The notes: generated by a model from the sequence alone, not told the origin. Positions 23,339 to 35,744 are shown, numbered from the stretch's first letter. The stretch is DNA of 39,440 nucleotides from Pseudomonas pseudonitroreducens (GCF_021603645.1 NZ_BQHJ01000019.1:1-39440); one strand, 5' to 3'. Translations and numbers: made by a program.

Positions 23339-24673
23339 ATGATCCGTATCGCCAAGTCGGAATACGCCCGTCGTCGCAAGGCGCTGATGGCGCAGATGGA
23401 ACCCAACAGCATCGCCATTCTCCCGGCGGCGCCGATGTACATCCGCAACCGCGACGTCGAGCACGTCTACCGCCAGGACAGCGACTTCCAGTACCTCACC
23501 GGCTTCCCCGAGCCGGAAGCGGTGATGGCGCTGATCCCCGGCCGCGAGCACGGCGAGTACGTACTCTTCTGCCGCGAGCGCGATCCGGAGCGTGAGCTCT
23601 GGGACGGCCTGCGCGCTGGCCAGGACGGTGCCATCAGCGCTTTCGGCGCCGACGATGCGTTCCCCATCGGCGATATCGACGACATCCTCCCGGGCCTGAT
23701 CGAAGGCCGCGACCGCGTGTACTACGCGCTGGGCGCCAACCAGGAGTTCGACCGCCGGCTGATGGAGTGGATCAACGTCATTCGCTCCAAGGCGCGCCAG
23801 GGTGCGCAGCCGCCGAACGAGTTCGTCGCCCTCGACCACCTGCTGCACGACCAGCGCCTGTACAAGAGCGCCGGCGAGGTGAAGGTGATGCGCTATGCCG
23901 CGGAAATTTCCGCCGGCGCGCACATCCGCGCCATGCAGGCTTGCCGTCCGGGCCTGTACGAGTACCACCTGGAAGCCGAGCTGGAATACGCCTTCCGCCT
24001 GGGCGGCGCAAAGATGCCGGCCTATGGCTCGATCGTCGCCACCGGCCGCAACGCCTGCATCCTGCACTATCGGGAGAACGACGCGCAGATCAAGGACGGC
24101 GACCTGATCCTGATCGACGCCGGCTGCGAGATCGATTGCTACGCCAGCGACATCACCCGCACCTTCCCCGCCAGCGGTACCTTCAGCCCCGAGCAGAAGG
24201 CCATCTACCAGTTGGTGCTGGACGCCAACATGGCGGCCTTCGACTACATCGCTCCGGGCCGCCACTGGAACGAAGCCCACGAGGCCACCGTGCGGGTCAT
24301 CACTGCCGGGCTGGTAGAACTGGGTCTGCTCAAGGGCGACGTCGACGAACTGATCGAGCGCGAAGCCTACAAGGCCTTCTACATGCACCGCGCCGGCCAC
24401 TGGCTGGGCATGGACGTGCACGACGTCGGCGAATACCGCGTCGGCGGCGAATGGCGCGTGCTCGAGCCGGGCATGGCGATGACCGTCGAGCCGGGTATCT
24501 ACATTGCCCCGGACAACACCGACGTGCCGAAGAAATGGCGCGGCATCGGCGTGCGCATCGAAGACGACGTGGTGGTGACCAGGACCGGCTGCGAAGTGCT
24601 GACCAATGGCGTGCCGAAGACCGTCGCCGAGATCGAAGCGCTGATGGCCGAGGCCAGGGCCCAGGCCGCCTGA
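23339..24673 (+). CDS. pepP: Xaa-Pro aminopeptidase P
   Basis: A 444-aa cytoplasmic dimanganese peptidase that removes an N-terminal residue preceding proline. The five metal ligands are all present at positions almost identical to E. coli PepP: Asp260 (LIDAGCEID), Asp271 (ASDITRTF), His354 (RAGHWLG), Glu384 (TVEPGIY) and Glu408 (RIEDDVVV). The N-terminal domain (about 1-170) carries the conserved AIYIRNRDVEH-like segment (MYIRNRDVEHVYRQDSDFQY). The ATG at 23339 has a GAGG site; a TTG four codons upstream is unlikely. It follows ygfB by 8 bases and precedes ubiH by one base. It corresponds to PA5224. Confidence 0.96.
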   Translation: MIRIAKSEYARRRKALMAQMEPNSIAILPAAPMYIRNRDVEHVYRQDSDFQYLTGFPEPEAVMALIPGREHGEYVLFCRERDPERELWDGLRAGQDGAISAFGADDAFPIGDIDDILPGLIEGRDRVYYALGANQEFDRRLMEWINVIRSKARQGAQPPNEFVALDHLLHDQRLYKSAGEVKVMRYAAEISAGAHIRAMQACRPGLYEYHLEAELEYAFRLGGAKMPAYGSIVATGRNACILHYRENDAQIKDGDLILIDAGCEIDCYASDITRTFPASGTFSPEQKAIYQLVLDANMAAFDYIAPGRHWNEAHEATVRVITAGLVELGLLKGDVDELIEREAYKAFYMHRAGHWLGMDVHDVGEYRVGGEWRVLEPGMAMTVEPGIYIAPDNTDVPKKWRGIGVRIEDDVVVTRTGCEVLTNGVPKTVAEIEALMAEARAQAA

Positions 24674-24674
24674 C

Positions 24675-25859
24675 ATGCAACGTACGCAACTGGCCATCAT
24701 CGGTGGCGGACTCGTTGGCGCAAGCCTAGCGCTGATTCTCCAGGCCGGCGCCCGCGCGCGCGGCTGGCAGATCGTGCTGGTCGAGCCCTTCGCCCCCGGT
24801 GACGCCTACCAGCCCAGCTATGACGCGCGCTCCTCGGCGCTGTCCTTCGGCAGCCGGCAGATCTACGAACGCCTCGGGCTCTGGCAGCAGATTTCGCAGC
24901 GTGCCGAACCGATCACGCAGATCCACGTTTCCGATCGCGGGCGCTTCGGCGCTGCGCGGCTGACGGCGGTGGAAGAGGGCGTTCCCGCTCTCGGCTACGT
25001 GGTGGAAAACGCCTGGCTCGGCCAGTGCCTGTGGCGCGCGCTGGACCCGGACGTGGTGAGCTGGCGCTGCCCGGCCGAAGTGCGGCGGATGGACGCCCAC
25101 GGCGATGGCTACCGCCTGACCCTGGACGACGACTCGCAGCTGGACTGCGACCTCGCCGTGCTGGCTGACGGCGGCCGCTCCGGCCTGCGCGAGCAACTGG
25201 GGATCAACGTACGTTCCTCGTCCTACGGGCAGACCGCGCTGATCGCCAACATCAGCCCGTCCGAAGCCCATCGCGGACAGGCCTTCGAGCGCTTCACCGA
25301 GAACGGCCCGCTGGCCCTGCTGCCGCTGCCGGAAAACCGCTGCGCGCTGGTCTGGACCCGCAATGGCAGTGACGCCGAGCGTCTGCGCGAGCTACCCGAC
25401 GCGGCCTTTCTCTCTGAATTGCAGGACGCCTTCGGCTACCGCCTCGGCACCCTGCGCCAGGTTGGTGTGCGCCATGGCTACCCGCTGAGCCTGACCGAGG
25501 CCGACGAGCAGATTCGCCCGCACCTGGTGGTCCTGGGTAATGCCGCCCACAGCCTGCACCCGATTGCCGGGCAGGGCTTCAACCTGTCGCTGCGCGATGC
25601 CAAGGCGCTGGGCGATCGCCTGTTGCAGGAAGCCGCTGCGCCGGGCGATTTCGCCGTGTTGCAGCGCTACCTCGACGGCCAGCGCCTCGACCAGCAGATG
25701 ACCGTCGGCTTCTCCGACCGGGTTACCCGGTTGTTCTCCAATGCCCAGCCGCTGCTGGCCACCGGTCGCAACATCGGCCTGCTCGGCCTCGATCTGCTGC
25801 CGCCGGCCAAGCGCTGGTTCGCCCGCCAGGCCATGGGCCTGGGCGCACGCCCGGTGTGA
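24675..25859 (+). CDS. ubiH: 2-octaprenyl-6-methoxyphenol hydroxylase (ubiquinone biosynthesis)
   Basis: A 394-aa FAD-dependent monooxygenase of the UbiH/UbiI/UbiF family, acting at the membrane in ubiquinone synthesis. The dinucleotide motif is [18 protein letters not shown] at residues 8-25. The second FAD-binding motif (LADGGRSG) is near 170, and the [21 protein letters not shown] signature is near 290. The opening [20 protein letters not shown] is typical of UbiH rather than UbiI. It directly follows pepP, as in E. coli. The first Asp of the usual GDAAH motif is replaced by Asn (GNAAH), which is common in UbiH. It corresponds to PA5223. Confidence 0.94.
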   Translation: MQRTQLAIIGGGLVGASLALILQAGARARGWQIVLVEPFAPGDAYQPSYDARSSALSFGSRQIYERLGLWQQISQRAEPITQIHVSDRGRFGAARLTAVEEGVPALGYVVENAWLGQCLWRALDPDVVSWRCPAEVRRMDAHGDGYRLTLDDDSQLDCDLAVLADGGRSGLREQLGINVRSSSYGQTALIANISPSEAHRGQAFERFTENGPLALLPLPENRCALVWTRNGSDAERLRELPDAAFLSELQDAFGYRLGTLRQVGVRHGYPLSLTEADEQIRPHLVVLGNAAHSLHPIAGQGFNLSLRDAKALGDRLLQEAAAPGDFAVLQRYLDGQRLDQQMTVGFSDRVTRLFSNAQPLLATGRNIGLLGLDLLPPAKRWFARQAMGLGARPV

Positions 25860-25863
25860 GTGG

Positions 25864-26346
25864 ATGGAACTGCGCAAAAGCTCCCGCCGCGCCCGCCTGC
25901 TGCGTTTCGGCCTGAACCTCTACCCGCCGTATCTCGGCGCCGGGGTACGGGTGCGCCACATCAGCGCGGACTTCCGCGAGGTCCGCGTAAAGATGGGCCT
26001 GAACCTGTTCAACCGCAATTACGTCGGTACCCAGTTCGGCGGCAGCCTGTACAGCATGACCGATCCGTTCTTCATGCTGATGCTGATGGAGAACCTGGGG
26101 CGCGAATACATCGTCTGGGACAAGGCCGCCAACATCGAATTCGTCAGCCCCGGCAAGGGGCCGGTGTACGCCGAGTTCCGCATCGACCAGCACCTGCTCG
26201 ATGAAATCCGCGAGCACACCGCCGGCGGCGCGAAGTACCTGCCGCGCCTGCACGCCGAAGTGCGTGACGCTCAAGGCACCTTGGTGGCGCGGGTGCAGAA
26301 GACCCTGTACGTCCGGTTGAAGCCGCGCGCGCGGCAGGCCGCTTGA
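25864..26346 (+). CDS. DUF4442 hotdog-fold protein (thioesterase-like)
   Basis: A 160-aa protein of the DUF4442 family, related to hotdog-fold acyl-CoA thioesterases. Visible family segments are [20 protein letters not shown], the strand [20 protein letters not shown] with the conserved N-x-x-G-T-x-F-G-G-S loop, and the helix [21 protein letters not shown] catalytic Asp/Glu as in true thioesterases is not obvious, so the activity is uncertain. It starts 4 bases after ubiH and overlaps a possible upstream extension of the ubiI-type gene. Placing it inside the ubi cluster suggests a role with lipid-like intermediates, but this is inference. It corresponds to PA5222. Confidence 0.88.
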   Translation: MELRKSSRRARLLRFGLNLYPPYLGAGVRVRHISADFREVRVKMGLNLFNRNYVGTQFGGSLYSMTDPFFMLMLMENLGREYIVWDKAANIEFVSPGKGPVYAEFRIDQHLLDEIREHTAGGAKYLPRLHAEVRDAQGTLVARVQKTLYVRLKPRARQAA

Positions 26347-26396
26347 ATTTCGATGCCCGCGCCGACGCTGCGCGGGCCGCTGAAGAAGGAACGCAC

Positions 26397-27614
26397 ATGC
26401 ACGCGGATCTGGTAATCGTCGGGGCGGGAATGGTCGGCAGTGCGCTGGCCCTGGCCCTGGAAGGCAGCGGGCTGGATATCCTGCTGCTGGACGGCTCGCC
26501 GCTGAGCGTCAAGCCGTTCGACCGCGAAGCGCCCTTCGAACCGCGCGTCAGCGCGCTGTCCGAAGCCAGCCGGCGGATTCTCCAGCGCCTGCACGCCTGG
26601 GACGGCATCGCTGCACGACGTGCCGAGCCGTATCGCGAGATGCAGGTGTGGGATGGTTCCGGCACCGGGCAGATCCACTTCAGCGCTGCCAGCGTGCATG
26701 CCGAGATGCTCGGCCATATCGTCGAGAACCGCGTGGTGCAGGACGCCCTGCTGGAGCGCCTGCACGACTCCGCCCTCGGCCTGCTGCCCAACGCTCGGCT
26801 GGAACAGTTGCGCCATTCCGGCGACGACTGGCTGCTGACGCTCTCCGATGGCCGCGAAATCCGCACGCCGCTGGTCGTCGCGGCCGACGGTGCGAATTCC
26901 GCCGTACGCCGCCTGGCCGGTTGCGCCACCCGCGAATGGGATTACCTGCACCACGCCATCGTCACCAGCGTGCGCTGCGAGAAGCCGCACCAGGCCACTG
27001 CCTGGCAGCGCTTCACCGACGACGGCCCGCTGGCCTTCCTGCCGCTGGCGAAGGAGGGCGACGGGCACTGGTGCTCGATCGTCTGGTCGACCACCCCGGA
27101 GCAGGCGGAAAAGCTCATGGCGCTGGACGACGAGGGCTTCCGCAAGGCCCTGGGCCTGGCCTTCGAACATCGCCTGGGTGCTATCGAGCATGCCGACCGC
27201 CGCCTGTGCATCCCGCTGCGCCAGCGCCACGCCAAGCGCTACGTGGAGCCGGGGCTGGTGCTGATCGGCGATGCCGCACACACCATTCACCCGCTCGCCG
27301 GGCAGGGCGTGAACCTGGGCTTCCTGGATGCCGCGGTGCTGGCCGAAGTGATCGAGCACGCCCACGCCCGTGGCGAGAACATCGCCGAGGAGCGGGTGCT
27401 GAGCCGCTTCGAACGTCGGCGCATGCCGCACAACCTGGCCATGATGGCGGCAATGGAGGGCTTCCAGCGCCTGTTCCAGGCCGACCCGCTGGCGGTGCGC
27501 TGGCTGCGTAATGCCGGGTTGCGGCTGGTGGACAAGCATCACGAAGCGAAGGGCGTGTTCGTGCGCCAGGCGCTGGGGCTTTCCGGGGATTTGCCCAATC
27601 TGGCGCGAGTGTAG
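26397..27614 (+). CDS. ubiI: UbiI/VisC-type FAD-dependent ubiquinone hydroxylase
   Basis: A 405-aa flavin monooxygenase of the UbiH/COQ6 family, probably the C5 hydroxylase of ubiquinone synthesis. The FAD motif is LVIVGAGMVGSALALALEGS at about residues 4-23. The middle motif is VVAADGANSAVRRLAG. The C-terminal GDAAHTIHPLAGQGVNLGFL contains the canonical Asp, unlike the UbiH copy upstream. The ATG at 26397 has a GAAGAAGGA ribosome site seven bases upstream and begins right at the FAD fold. Two homologous flavoproteins in one operon repeats the E. coli arrangement. It corresponds to PA5221. Exact regiospecificity cannot be read from sequence. Confidence 0.9.
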   Translation: MHADLVIVGAGMVGSALALALEGSGLDILLLDGSPLSVKPFDREAPFEPRVSALSEASRRILQRLHAWDGIAARRAEPYREMQVWDGSGTGQIHFSAASVHAEMLGHIVENRVVQDALLERLHDSALGLLPNARLEQLRHSGDDWLLTLSDGREIRTPLVVAADGANSAVRRLAGCATREWDYLHHAIVTSVRCEKPHQATAWQRFTDDGPLAFLPLAKEGDGHWCSIVWSTTPEQAEKLMALDDEGFRKALGLAFEHRLGAIEHADRRLCIPLRQRHAKRYVEPGLVLIGDAAHTIHPLAGQGVNLGFLDAAVLAEVIEHAHARGENIAEERVLSRFERRRMPHNLAMMAAMEGFQRLFQADPLAVRWLRNAGLRLVDKHHEAKGVFVRQALGLSGDLPNLARV

Positions 27615-27628
27615 AGGGTAGCCTTCGG

Positions 27629-27770
27629 CCCCCTCACCCTAACCCTCTCCCGGAGGGAGAGGGGACTGATCGGCGCGAGCTGGGCGTTCAGAGATCGCCG
27701 GCGGACTCCGTGATACCCGCAGACGTCGGGCGGCTCCCTCTCCCTTTGGGAGAGGGCTGGGGTGAGGGGC
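27629..27770. repeat. MITE-like element with terminal inverted repeats
   Basis: The left arm CCCCCTCACCCTAACCCTCTC(CC), 27629-27651, is matched by its imperfect complement at 27748-27770 (3 mismatches in 23). Each arm also has an internal hairpin (CCCTCTCCC with GGGAGAGGG). The central 70 bases are unrelated and non-coding. It has no ORF. Repeats beginning CCCTCACCC are scattered through many proteobacterial genomes and look like non-autonomous mobile elements. It sits just after the ubiI-type gene and could also act as a terminator. Confidence 0.75.
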
Positions 27771-27850
27771 TCTTGCACGAGCGCCGAACCCACCTGTGAC
27801 TCCAGGCCACACCCTCCCGAAACACCCCGACACAAACGCACGGCTCAGTA

Positions 27851-27875
27851 GCAAATGAGGTTCCTTATCATTTGC
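27851..27875. promoter_or_regulatory. Fur-box-like operator of the iron-binding protein gene
   Basis: GCAAATGA and its exact complement TCATTTGC are separated by nine bases. The arrangement and sequence match P. aeruginosa Fur boxes, which often read GCAAATGA...TATCATTTGC. It is 30 bases upstream of the ATG at 27905, overlapping the expected promoter, so iron-dependent repression is predicted. Confidence 0.85.
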
Positions 27876-27904
27876 GGGATATTTTCCCTGCAAAGGACAC
27901 GCTC

Positions 27905-28906
27905 ATGCTCGTGCGCAAAGGTCTTCTCGCCACCCTCCTGCTGGCCGCCTTCGGTAGCACCGCCCAGGCCGCCGACGAAGTGGTGGTCTATTCCTCGCGT
28001 ATCGACGAGCTGATCAAGCCGGTGTTCGACGCCTACACCCAGGCCACCGGGGTGAAGATCAAGTTCATCACCGACAAGGAAGCGCCGCTGATGGCGCGGA
28101 TCAAGGCCGAGGGCGCCAATACCCCGGCCGACCTGCTGCTGACCGTCGACGCCGGCAACCTCTGGCAGGCCGAGAAGATGGGCATTCTGCAGCCCTTCGA
28201 TTCGCCGACCCTGGACGCCAACATCCCGCCGCAGTACCGCTCCGGCACTGACAGCTGGACCGGCCTGTCGCTGCGCGCGCGGACCATCGCCTATTCGACC
28301 CAGCGGGTGAAGCCCGAGGAGCTGTCGACCTACGAGGAGCTGGCCGATGCGAAATGGGAAGGCCGCCTGTGCCTGCGCACCGCGAAGAAGGTCTACAACC
28401 AGTCGCTGACCGCCACGCTGATCGAAACCCACGGCGCCGAGAAGACCGAGCAGATCCTCCAGGGCTGGGTGAACAACCTGGCCACCGACGTGTTCTCCGA
28501 CGACAACGCGCTGCTCCAGGCCATCGCCGCCGGGCAGTGCGACGTCGGCATCGTCAACACCTACTACTACGGGCGCATGCACAAGGACAATCCGCAGCTG
28601 CCGGTGAAGCTGTTCTGGCCGAACCAGGGTGACCGGGGCGTGCACGTCAACCTGTCGGGCATCGGCCTGACCAGGTACGCGCCGCACCCGGAACAGGCCA
28701 AGAAGCTGGTGGAATGGATGACCGGTGCGGACGCCCAGGCGCTGTTCGCCGGCATCAACCAGGAATTCCCGGCCAACCCGAAGGTGGCACCGTCGCAGGA
28801 AGTGGCGGCCTGGGGTGAGTTCAAGGCCGACAGCATTCCGGTGGAGATCGCCGGCAAGCGCCAGGCCGAAGCGATCAAGCTGATGGACCGCGCCGGCTGG
28901 AACTGA
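27905..28906 (+). CDS. Periplasmic iron(III)-binding protein of an ABC transporter
   Basis: A 333-aa solute-binding protein of the FbpA/HitA/FutA family. A signal peptide ([20 protein letters not shown], cleavage after AQA at residue 22) precedes [20 protein letters not shown], the typical N-terminal strand-helix. The conserved Tyr cluster NTYYYGRM (Tyr220-222) supplies the iron-coordinating tyrosines. The start at 27905 gives the signal peptide; an in-frame codon at 27872 lies inside the Fur-box-like repeat and is rejected. Synteny matches PA5217. The permease is found 550 bases downstream, but an oppositely oriented gene intervenes. Confidence 0.93.
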   Translation: MLVRKGLLATLLLAAFGSTAQAADEVVVYSSRIDELIKPVFDAYTQATGVKIKFITDKEAPLMARIKAEGANTPADLLLTVDAGNLWQAEKMGILQPFDSPTLDANIPPQYRSGTDSWTGLSLRARTIAYSTQRVKPEELSTYEELADAKWEGRLCLRTAKKVYNQSLTATLIETHGAEKTEQILQGWVNNLATDVFSDDNALLQAIAAGQCDVGIVNTYYYGRMHKDNPQLPVKLFWPNQGDRGVHVNLSGIGLTRYAPHPEQAKKLVEWMTGADAQALFAGINQEFPANPKVAPSQEVAAWGEFKADSIPVEIAGKRQAEAIKLMDRAGWN

Positions 28907-29296
28907 TCAGGTGGACGGTACTGCCGGCTCCGCTTGCGGTTGGTCGGTAGCGTCGCCCGCCTCTGACGGTTGCACCTGGTACTGCACCGAGAGCGGCTTG
29001 CCGCTCCCGGTCAGCAAGCAGGTGAACTGCCCGGCGACCCTTTCGCCCTCGCGCATCTGCGCCTTCAGCGCCTTGCTCGCATGCTGCCCCTCGACTTCCC
29101 CGTCGTAGGCTTCCTCGCGCAGCGAGTCATGGTCCAGCCAGGACTGCTGCCAGCGCTCCTGCATCGTCGAATCCGCGGCGAAGGTGCGCGAGGCGAGATC
29201 CAGACAGTCTTCGATCGGCGTGGGCGTGTCGTCGGCGGAAGCCGCTCCGCAGAGGGCGGCGAGGAACAGGGCAGGCAGGGCGCGGAGCGCTGGCAT
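28907..29296 (-). CDS. Exported hypothetical protein
   Basis: A 129-aa protein with a signal peptide (MPALRALPALFLAALCGAAS, then ADD) and a mature domain containing two cysteines (IEDCLDLASRTF and FTCLLTGSG). These could form a disulfide in the periplasm. The C-terminus is Ala/Pro/Glu-rich. Its TGA abuts the TGA of the iron-binding protein gene (TGATCA), with no spacer and no terminator hairpin, so the two transcripts must overlap. The ATG at 29296 has an AAAGGAAAAA ribosome site. It separates the iron-binding gene from its permease. Function unknown. Confidence 0.8.
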   Translation of the reverse strand: MPALRALPALFLAALCGAASADDTPTPIEDCLDLASRTFAADSTMQERWQQSWLDHDSLREEAYDGEVEGQHASKALKAQMREGERVAGQFTCLLTGSGKPLSVQYQVQPSEAGDATDQPQAEPAVPST

Positions 29297-29457
29297 GGGC
29301 TTTTTCCTTTGTTGGGGGAGTGGCAAAGTGGCGGATTCGACCGCAGTACCTTGCGCTTTATCCCTGTCTCCTGAGGATCAGGCGAATTCGAGTTCAACGT
29401 TGGAAGATTCCGTCTGCGAGTCGGACGCCTCCGCCGTGAACGCCACTTGAAGTCTGG

Positions 29458-31089
29458 ATGCACCGACGCATGCGCGCCAACCGCTGGTACCCCATCACTT
29501 TCGCCGTCGCCGCCCTGGTGTTGCTGCCCATCAGCGTCCTGCTGCTGAGCTGGGCGGAAATCGACCGCGAAATCTGGTCGCACCTGTGGGAAACCCAGAT
29601 GACGCGCCTGCTGGGCAACACCCTGGTGCTGGTGGCTGGCGTAGGGGTGGGCGTCACCGTGCTGGGCGTCAGCCTCGCCTGGCTCACCAGCCTCTGCGAA
29701 TTCCCCGGCCGACGCTGGCTGGACTGGGCGCTGATGCTGCCCTTCGCGGTGCCGGCCTATGTGCTGGCGTTCGTCTTCGTCGGCCTGCTGGATTTCTCCG
29801 GCCCCGTGCAGACGCTGCTGCGCGAGTGGTTCGGCAGCGGCCTGCGGCTGCCGCGGGTACGCTCCACCGGTGGGGTGATCACGGTGCTGGTGCTGGTCTT
29901 CTACCCCTACGTCTACCTGCTCGCGCGCAGCGCATTCCTCGCCCAGGGGCGTGGCCTGACCGAAGCGGCGCGGGTGCTCGGCCTCTCGCCCCTGGCCGCC
30001 TTCTGGCGCGTCGCCCTGCCCATGGCGCGGCCAGCCATTGGCGCCGGGCTGGCGCTGGCGATCATGGAGACCCTGGCGGATTTCGGCACCGTTTCGGTGT
30101 TCAACTTCGATACCTTTACCACCGCCGTCTACAAGACCTGGTACGGCTTCTACAGCCTCTCCAGCGCCACCCAGCTGGCCAGCCTGCTGTTGCTGTTCGT
30201 CATGCTGGTGCTGCTGGGCGAGCGCTACAGCCGTGGCCGCAGCGGCGTGCCCAACGAGCGTCCGCGTGGCGCCGCGCTGTACCGGCTGCACGGCTGGAAG
30301 GCCTTCGCCGCCAGCGCCTGGTGCCTGCTGGTCTTTGCCTGCGCCTTTGTCATTCCGGTGCTGCAACTGCTGGTCTGGGTCTGGCAGAAGGGGCGTTTCG
30401 ACCTCGATGAGCGCTACTGGGGGCTGATCCTGCACAGCCTGTACCTGGGCGGCTTCGCGGCGCTGATCACGGTGGCCGTGGCGCTGCTGCTGGTCTTTGC
30501 CCGACGGCTGTCGCCAACACCTGCGGTGCGCTCGGCGGTAGGGATTTCCAACCTTGGCTATGCGCTGCCCGGCTCGGTGCTGGCGGTGGCGATCATGCTG
30601 GCCTTCAGCTGGCTGGATAACCAGGCGGTGATTCCGCTGTCCAGCGCCCTCGGCGGCGCCGGCAAGCCCTTGTTGCTGGGCAGCCTCGGGGCGTTGCTGG
30701 TGGCCTACCTGATCCGCTTCATGGCAGTGGCCTACAACCCGTTGGAAGGTGCGCTGGCGAGAATCCGACCTTCGCTGCCGGAAGCCTCCCGCAGCCTTGG
30801 CGTCGGCGGGGCCGGCCTGTTCTTCCGCGTCTACCTGCCGCTGCTGCTGCCGGGAGCCTTGAGCGCCGCGCTGCTGGTATTCGTCGACGTGCTCAAGGAG
30901 ATGCCCGCGACTCTGCTGATGCGCCCGTTCGGCTGGGACACCCTGGCCGTGCGCGTCTTCGAGATGACCAGCGAGGGCGAGTGGGCGCGCGCCGCGCTAC
31001 CGGCGCTGACGCTGGTGCTGGTGGGACTGTTCCCGGTGATCGGCCTGATCCGTCGCTCGGCGCGACCGACCGGTTCTGTGCGGCCCTGA
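29458..31089 (+). CDS. Iron ABC transporter permease, fused two-domain (FbpB-like)
   Basis: A 543-aa inner-membrane permease with two tandem binding-protein-dependent transport domains, the layout of FbpB/HitB. Each half carries the EAA coupling motif: [20 protein letters not shown] near residue 165 and [20 protein letters not shown] near 440. About 12 membrane helices are visible, starting [20 protein letters not shown]. It partners the iron-binding protein upstream. No ATPase gene lies next to it, so the ATP-binding subunit must be encoded elsewhere. The first ATG (29458) and one four codons later are both possible. Matches PA5216. Confidence 0.93.
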   Translation: MHRRMRANRWYPITFAVAALVLLPISVLLLSWAEIDREIWSHLWETQMTRLLGNTLVLVAGVGVGVTVLGVSLAWLTSLCEFPGRRWLDWALMLPFAVPAYVLAFVFVGLLDFSGPVQTLLREWFGSGLRLPRVRSTGGVITVLVLVFYPYVYLLARSAFLAQGRGLTEAARVLGLSPLAAFWRVALPMARPAIGAGLALAIMETLADFGTVSVFNFDTFTTAVYKTWYGFYSLSSATQLASLLLLFVMLVLLGERYSRGRSGVPNERPRGAALYRLHGWKAFAASAWCLLVFACAFVIPVLQLLVWVWQKGRFDLDERYWGLILHSLYLGGFAALITVAVALLLVFARRLSPTPAVRSAVGISNLGYALPGSVLAVAIMLAFSWLDNQAVIPLSSALGGAGKPLLLGSLGALLVAYLIRFMAVAYNPLEGALARIRPSLPEASRSLGVGGAGLFFRVYLPLLLPGALSAALLVFVDVLKEMPATLLMRPFGWDTLAVRVFEMTSEGEWARAALPALTLVLVGLFPVIGLIRRSARPTGSVRP

Positions 31090-31108
31090 GAATCGGCCGT
31101 CGGACAAG

Positions 31109-31138
31109 CTGTCCAGAGTCCGGTCATGCGACTACAAT
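31109..31138 (+). promoter_or_regulatory. Candidate promoter of the glycine-cleavage operon
   Basis: A good -10, TACAAT (31133-31138), with a weaker -35-like CTGTCC 18 bases upstream. Predicted transcription starts about 55 bases before gcvT. The leader is too short for a glycine riboswitch and lacks its motifs. Confidence 0.5.
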
Positions 31139-31201
31139 GCGCGCGTTTCGTGCGGGCCGTACTCGCGCTCCGCACCCGCCTCGCCCGGAAGGAGAACACC
31201 C

Positions 31202-32284
31202 ATGGGACAGCGCACGCCGCTCTATGATTTGCACGTCGCCCTCGGCGCCAAGATCGTCGATTTCGGCGGTTGGGACATGCCGTTGCACTACGGTTCGCAA
31301 GTCGAAGAGCACCACCAGGTACGTCGCGATTGCGGCGTGTTCGACGTTTCCCACATGACCGTGGTCGACGTCACCGGTCCGCAGGCCAAGGAATACCTGC
31401 AGCGACTCCTGGCCAACGATGTCGAACGACTGCAGGTTCCGGGCAAGGCGCTGTACAGCGGCATGCTCAACGAGCGCGGCGGGGTGGTCGACGACCTGAT
31501 CGTCTATCTCGGCGTCTACGGCTATCGCGTGGTGGTCAACGCCTCGACCCGCGACAAGGATATGGCCTGGATGCAGGCCCACACCGAAGGTTTCGACGTC
31601 ACCCTGAACGAGCGCGCGGACCTCGCGATGCTCGCCGTACAGGGCCCGAACGCCCGCGAGAAGACCGCCGAACTGGTCACCCCCTCGCGTGCCGCGCTGA
31701 TCCGCGAGCTCAAGCCCTTCCAGGGCAAGGCCGATGGTGACTGGTTCATCGCCCGTACCGGCTACACCGGTGAGGACGGCCTGGAAATCATGCTGCCGGC
31801 CGTCGAGGCGCAAGGCTTCCTCAACGACCTGGTTGGCGCCGGTATTTCCCCGGCAGGCCTGGGCGCGCGCGATACCCTGCGTCTGGAAGCCGGGATGAAC
31901 CTCTACGGCCAGGACATGGACGAAGACGTCACCCCGCTGGCCGCCAACATGGCCTGGACCATCGCCTGGGAGCCCGAAGGCCGCGACTTCATCGGCCGCA
32001 AGGCCCTGGAAGCGCAGAAGGCCGCCGGCGATGCGCCGAAGCTGGTCGGCCTGGTGCTGGAAGAGCGTGGCGTGCTGCGCGCCCACCAGGTGGTCCGCGT
32101 CGCCGGTGTCGGCGAAGGCGAGATCACCAGCGGCAGCTTCTCCCCGACGCTTGGCAAGTCCATCGCCCTGGCGCGCGTGCCAGCGGGCACCGGCGATCGC
32201 GCCGAGGTGGAGATCCGTGGTAAGTGGTACCCGGTTCGCGTCGTTCAGCCGAATTTCGTGCGTCATGGCAAAGCCCTGATCTAA
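31202..32284 (+). CDS. gcvT: Aminomethyltransferase, T-protein of the glycine-cleavage system
   Basis: A 360-aa GcvT that takes the aminomethyl group from lipoyl-GcvH to tetrahydrofolate, giving methylene-THF and ammonia. Conserved regions are [20 protein letters not shown] at the N-terminus, [20 protein letters not shown], the folate-binding [20 protein letters not shown] and the C-terminal [17 protein letters not shown]. The start has an AAGGAG ribosome site eight bases upstream. First gene of gcvT-gcvH-gcvP, in the order of PA5215-PA5213. P. aeruginosa has a second gcv set elsewhere, so this is the gcvT1-type copy. Confidence 0.96.
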   Translation: MGQRTPLYDLHVALGAKIVDFGGWDMPLHYGSQVEEHHQVRRDCGVFDVSHMTVVDVTGPQAKEYLQRLLANDVERLQVPGKALYSGMLNERGGVVDDLIVYLGVYGYRVVVNASTRDKDMAWMQAHTEGFDVTLNERADLAMLAVQGPNAREKTAELVTPSRAALIRELKPFQGKADGDWFIARTGYTGEDGLEIMLPAVEAQGFLNDLVGAGISPAGLGARDTLRLEAGMNLYGQDMDEDVTPLAANMAWTIAWEPEGRDFIGRKALEAQKAAGDAPKLVGLVLEERGVLRAHQVVRVAGVGEGEITSGSFSPTLGKSIALARVPAGTGDRAEVEIRGKWYPVRVVQPNFVRHGKALI

Positions 32285-32350
32285 ATTGCATGAACTAACT
32301 TGCATGGTGTGGCATCGCCGCCCGTCGCCTACGTCCTCGAGGAAAACAAG

Positions 32351-32740
32351 ATGAGCAATATCCCCGCCGACCTGCGTTATGCCGCCAGCCATGAGTGGGC
32401 GCGCCTGGAAGCCGACGGTACCGTCACCGTGGGTATCTCCGACCATGCCCAGGAAGCCCTGGGTGACGTGGTCTTCGTCGAACTGCCGGAAGTGGGCAAG
32501 ACCCTCGCCGCCGGCCAGGAAGCCGGTGTGGTCGAGTCGGTGAAGGCCGCCTCGGACATCTACGCCCCGGTGGGCGGTGAAGTCATCGCCGTCAACGACG
32601 TGCTGGCCGACACCCCCGAGGAAGTGAACAACGACCCCTACGGCTCCTGGTTCTTCAAGCTCAAGCCGAGCAACCCGGCGGAGCTGGAGAAGCTGCTCGA
32701 CGCCGCCGGCTATCGCGCTTCCTGCGACGCCAACGCGTAA
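32351..32740 (+). CDS. gcvH: Glycine-cleavage H-protein
   Basis: A 129-aa lipoyl carrier. The lipoylation site is Lys65 in [15 protein letters not shown], the signature of H-protein. The N-terminus [20 protein letters not shown] and the C-terminus with the GSWFFKLK motif are typical. The ATG at 32351 has a GAGGAAAA ribosome site; an earlier in-frame start at 32300 is rejected because it adds an unconserved leader. A hairpin terminator follows its stop, which would lower expression of gcvP relative to gcvH. Confidence 0.96.
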   Translation: MSNIPADLRYAASHEWARLEADGTVTVGISDHAQEALGDVVFVELPEVGKTLAAGQEAGVVESVKAASDIYAPVGGEVIAVNDVLADTPEEVNNDPYGSWFFKLKPSNPAELEKLLDAAGYRASCDANA

Positions 32741-32755
32741 GACACCGCTGTATAC

Positions 32756-32788
32756 ACAGGCCTCGACTCGTCGGGGCCTGTTCTTTTT
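32756..32788 (+). terminator. Intrinsic-terminator-like hairpin between gcvH and gcvP
   Basis: ACAGGCC and GGCCTGT, with an inner CGA/TCG extension, form a stem followed directly by TTCTTTTT. It lies 16-48 bases after gcvH and 28 bases before gcvP. A leaky terminator here would set a high H:P ratio. Confidence 0.85.
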
Positions 32789-32815
32789 ACGGAGCGACCT
32801 TTCGAGACCGTGGCC

Positions 32816-35704
<2,889 letters not shown>

Positions 35705-35708
35705 ATTG

Positions 35709-35740
35709 AAAAAGCCGCTTTCGGGCGGCTTTTTTGTTTT
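35709..35740 (+). terminator. Intrinsic terminator of the gcv operon
   Basis: AAAAAGCCGC and GCGGCTTTTT flank a six-base loop, followed by TTGTTTTT. It begins five bases after the gcvP stop. Confidence 0.95.
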
Positions 35741-35744
35741 TCGC

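Noticed and set aside
23231-24700. Long antisense frame over pepP
   Set aside because: pepP has all five metal ligands in place. The antisense frame has no homology signal or ribosome site.
31090-31201. Glycine riboswitch upstream of gcvT
   Set aside because: The leader after the likely promoter is only about 55 bases, and the conserved glycine-aptamer motifs are not visible.
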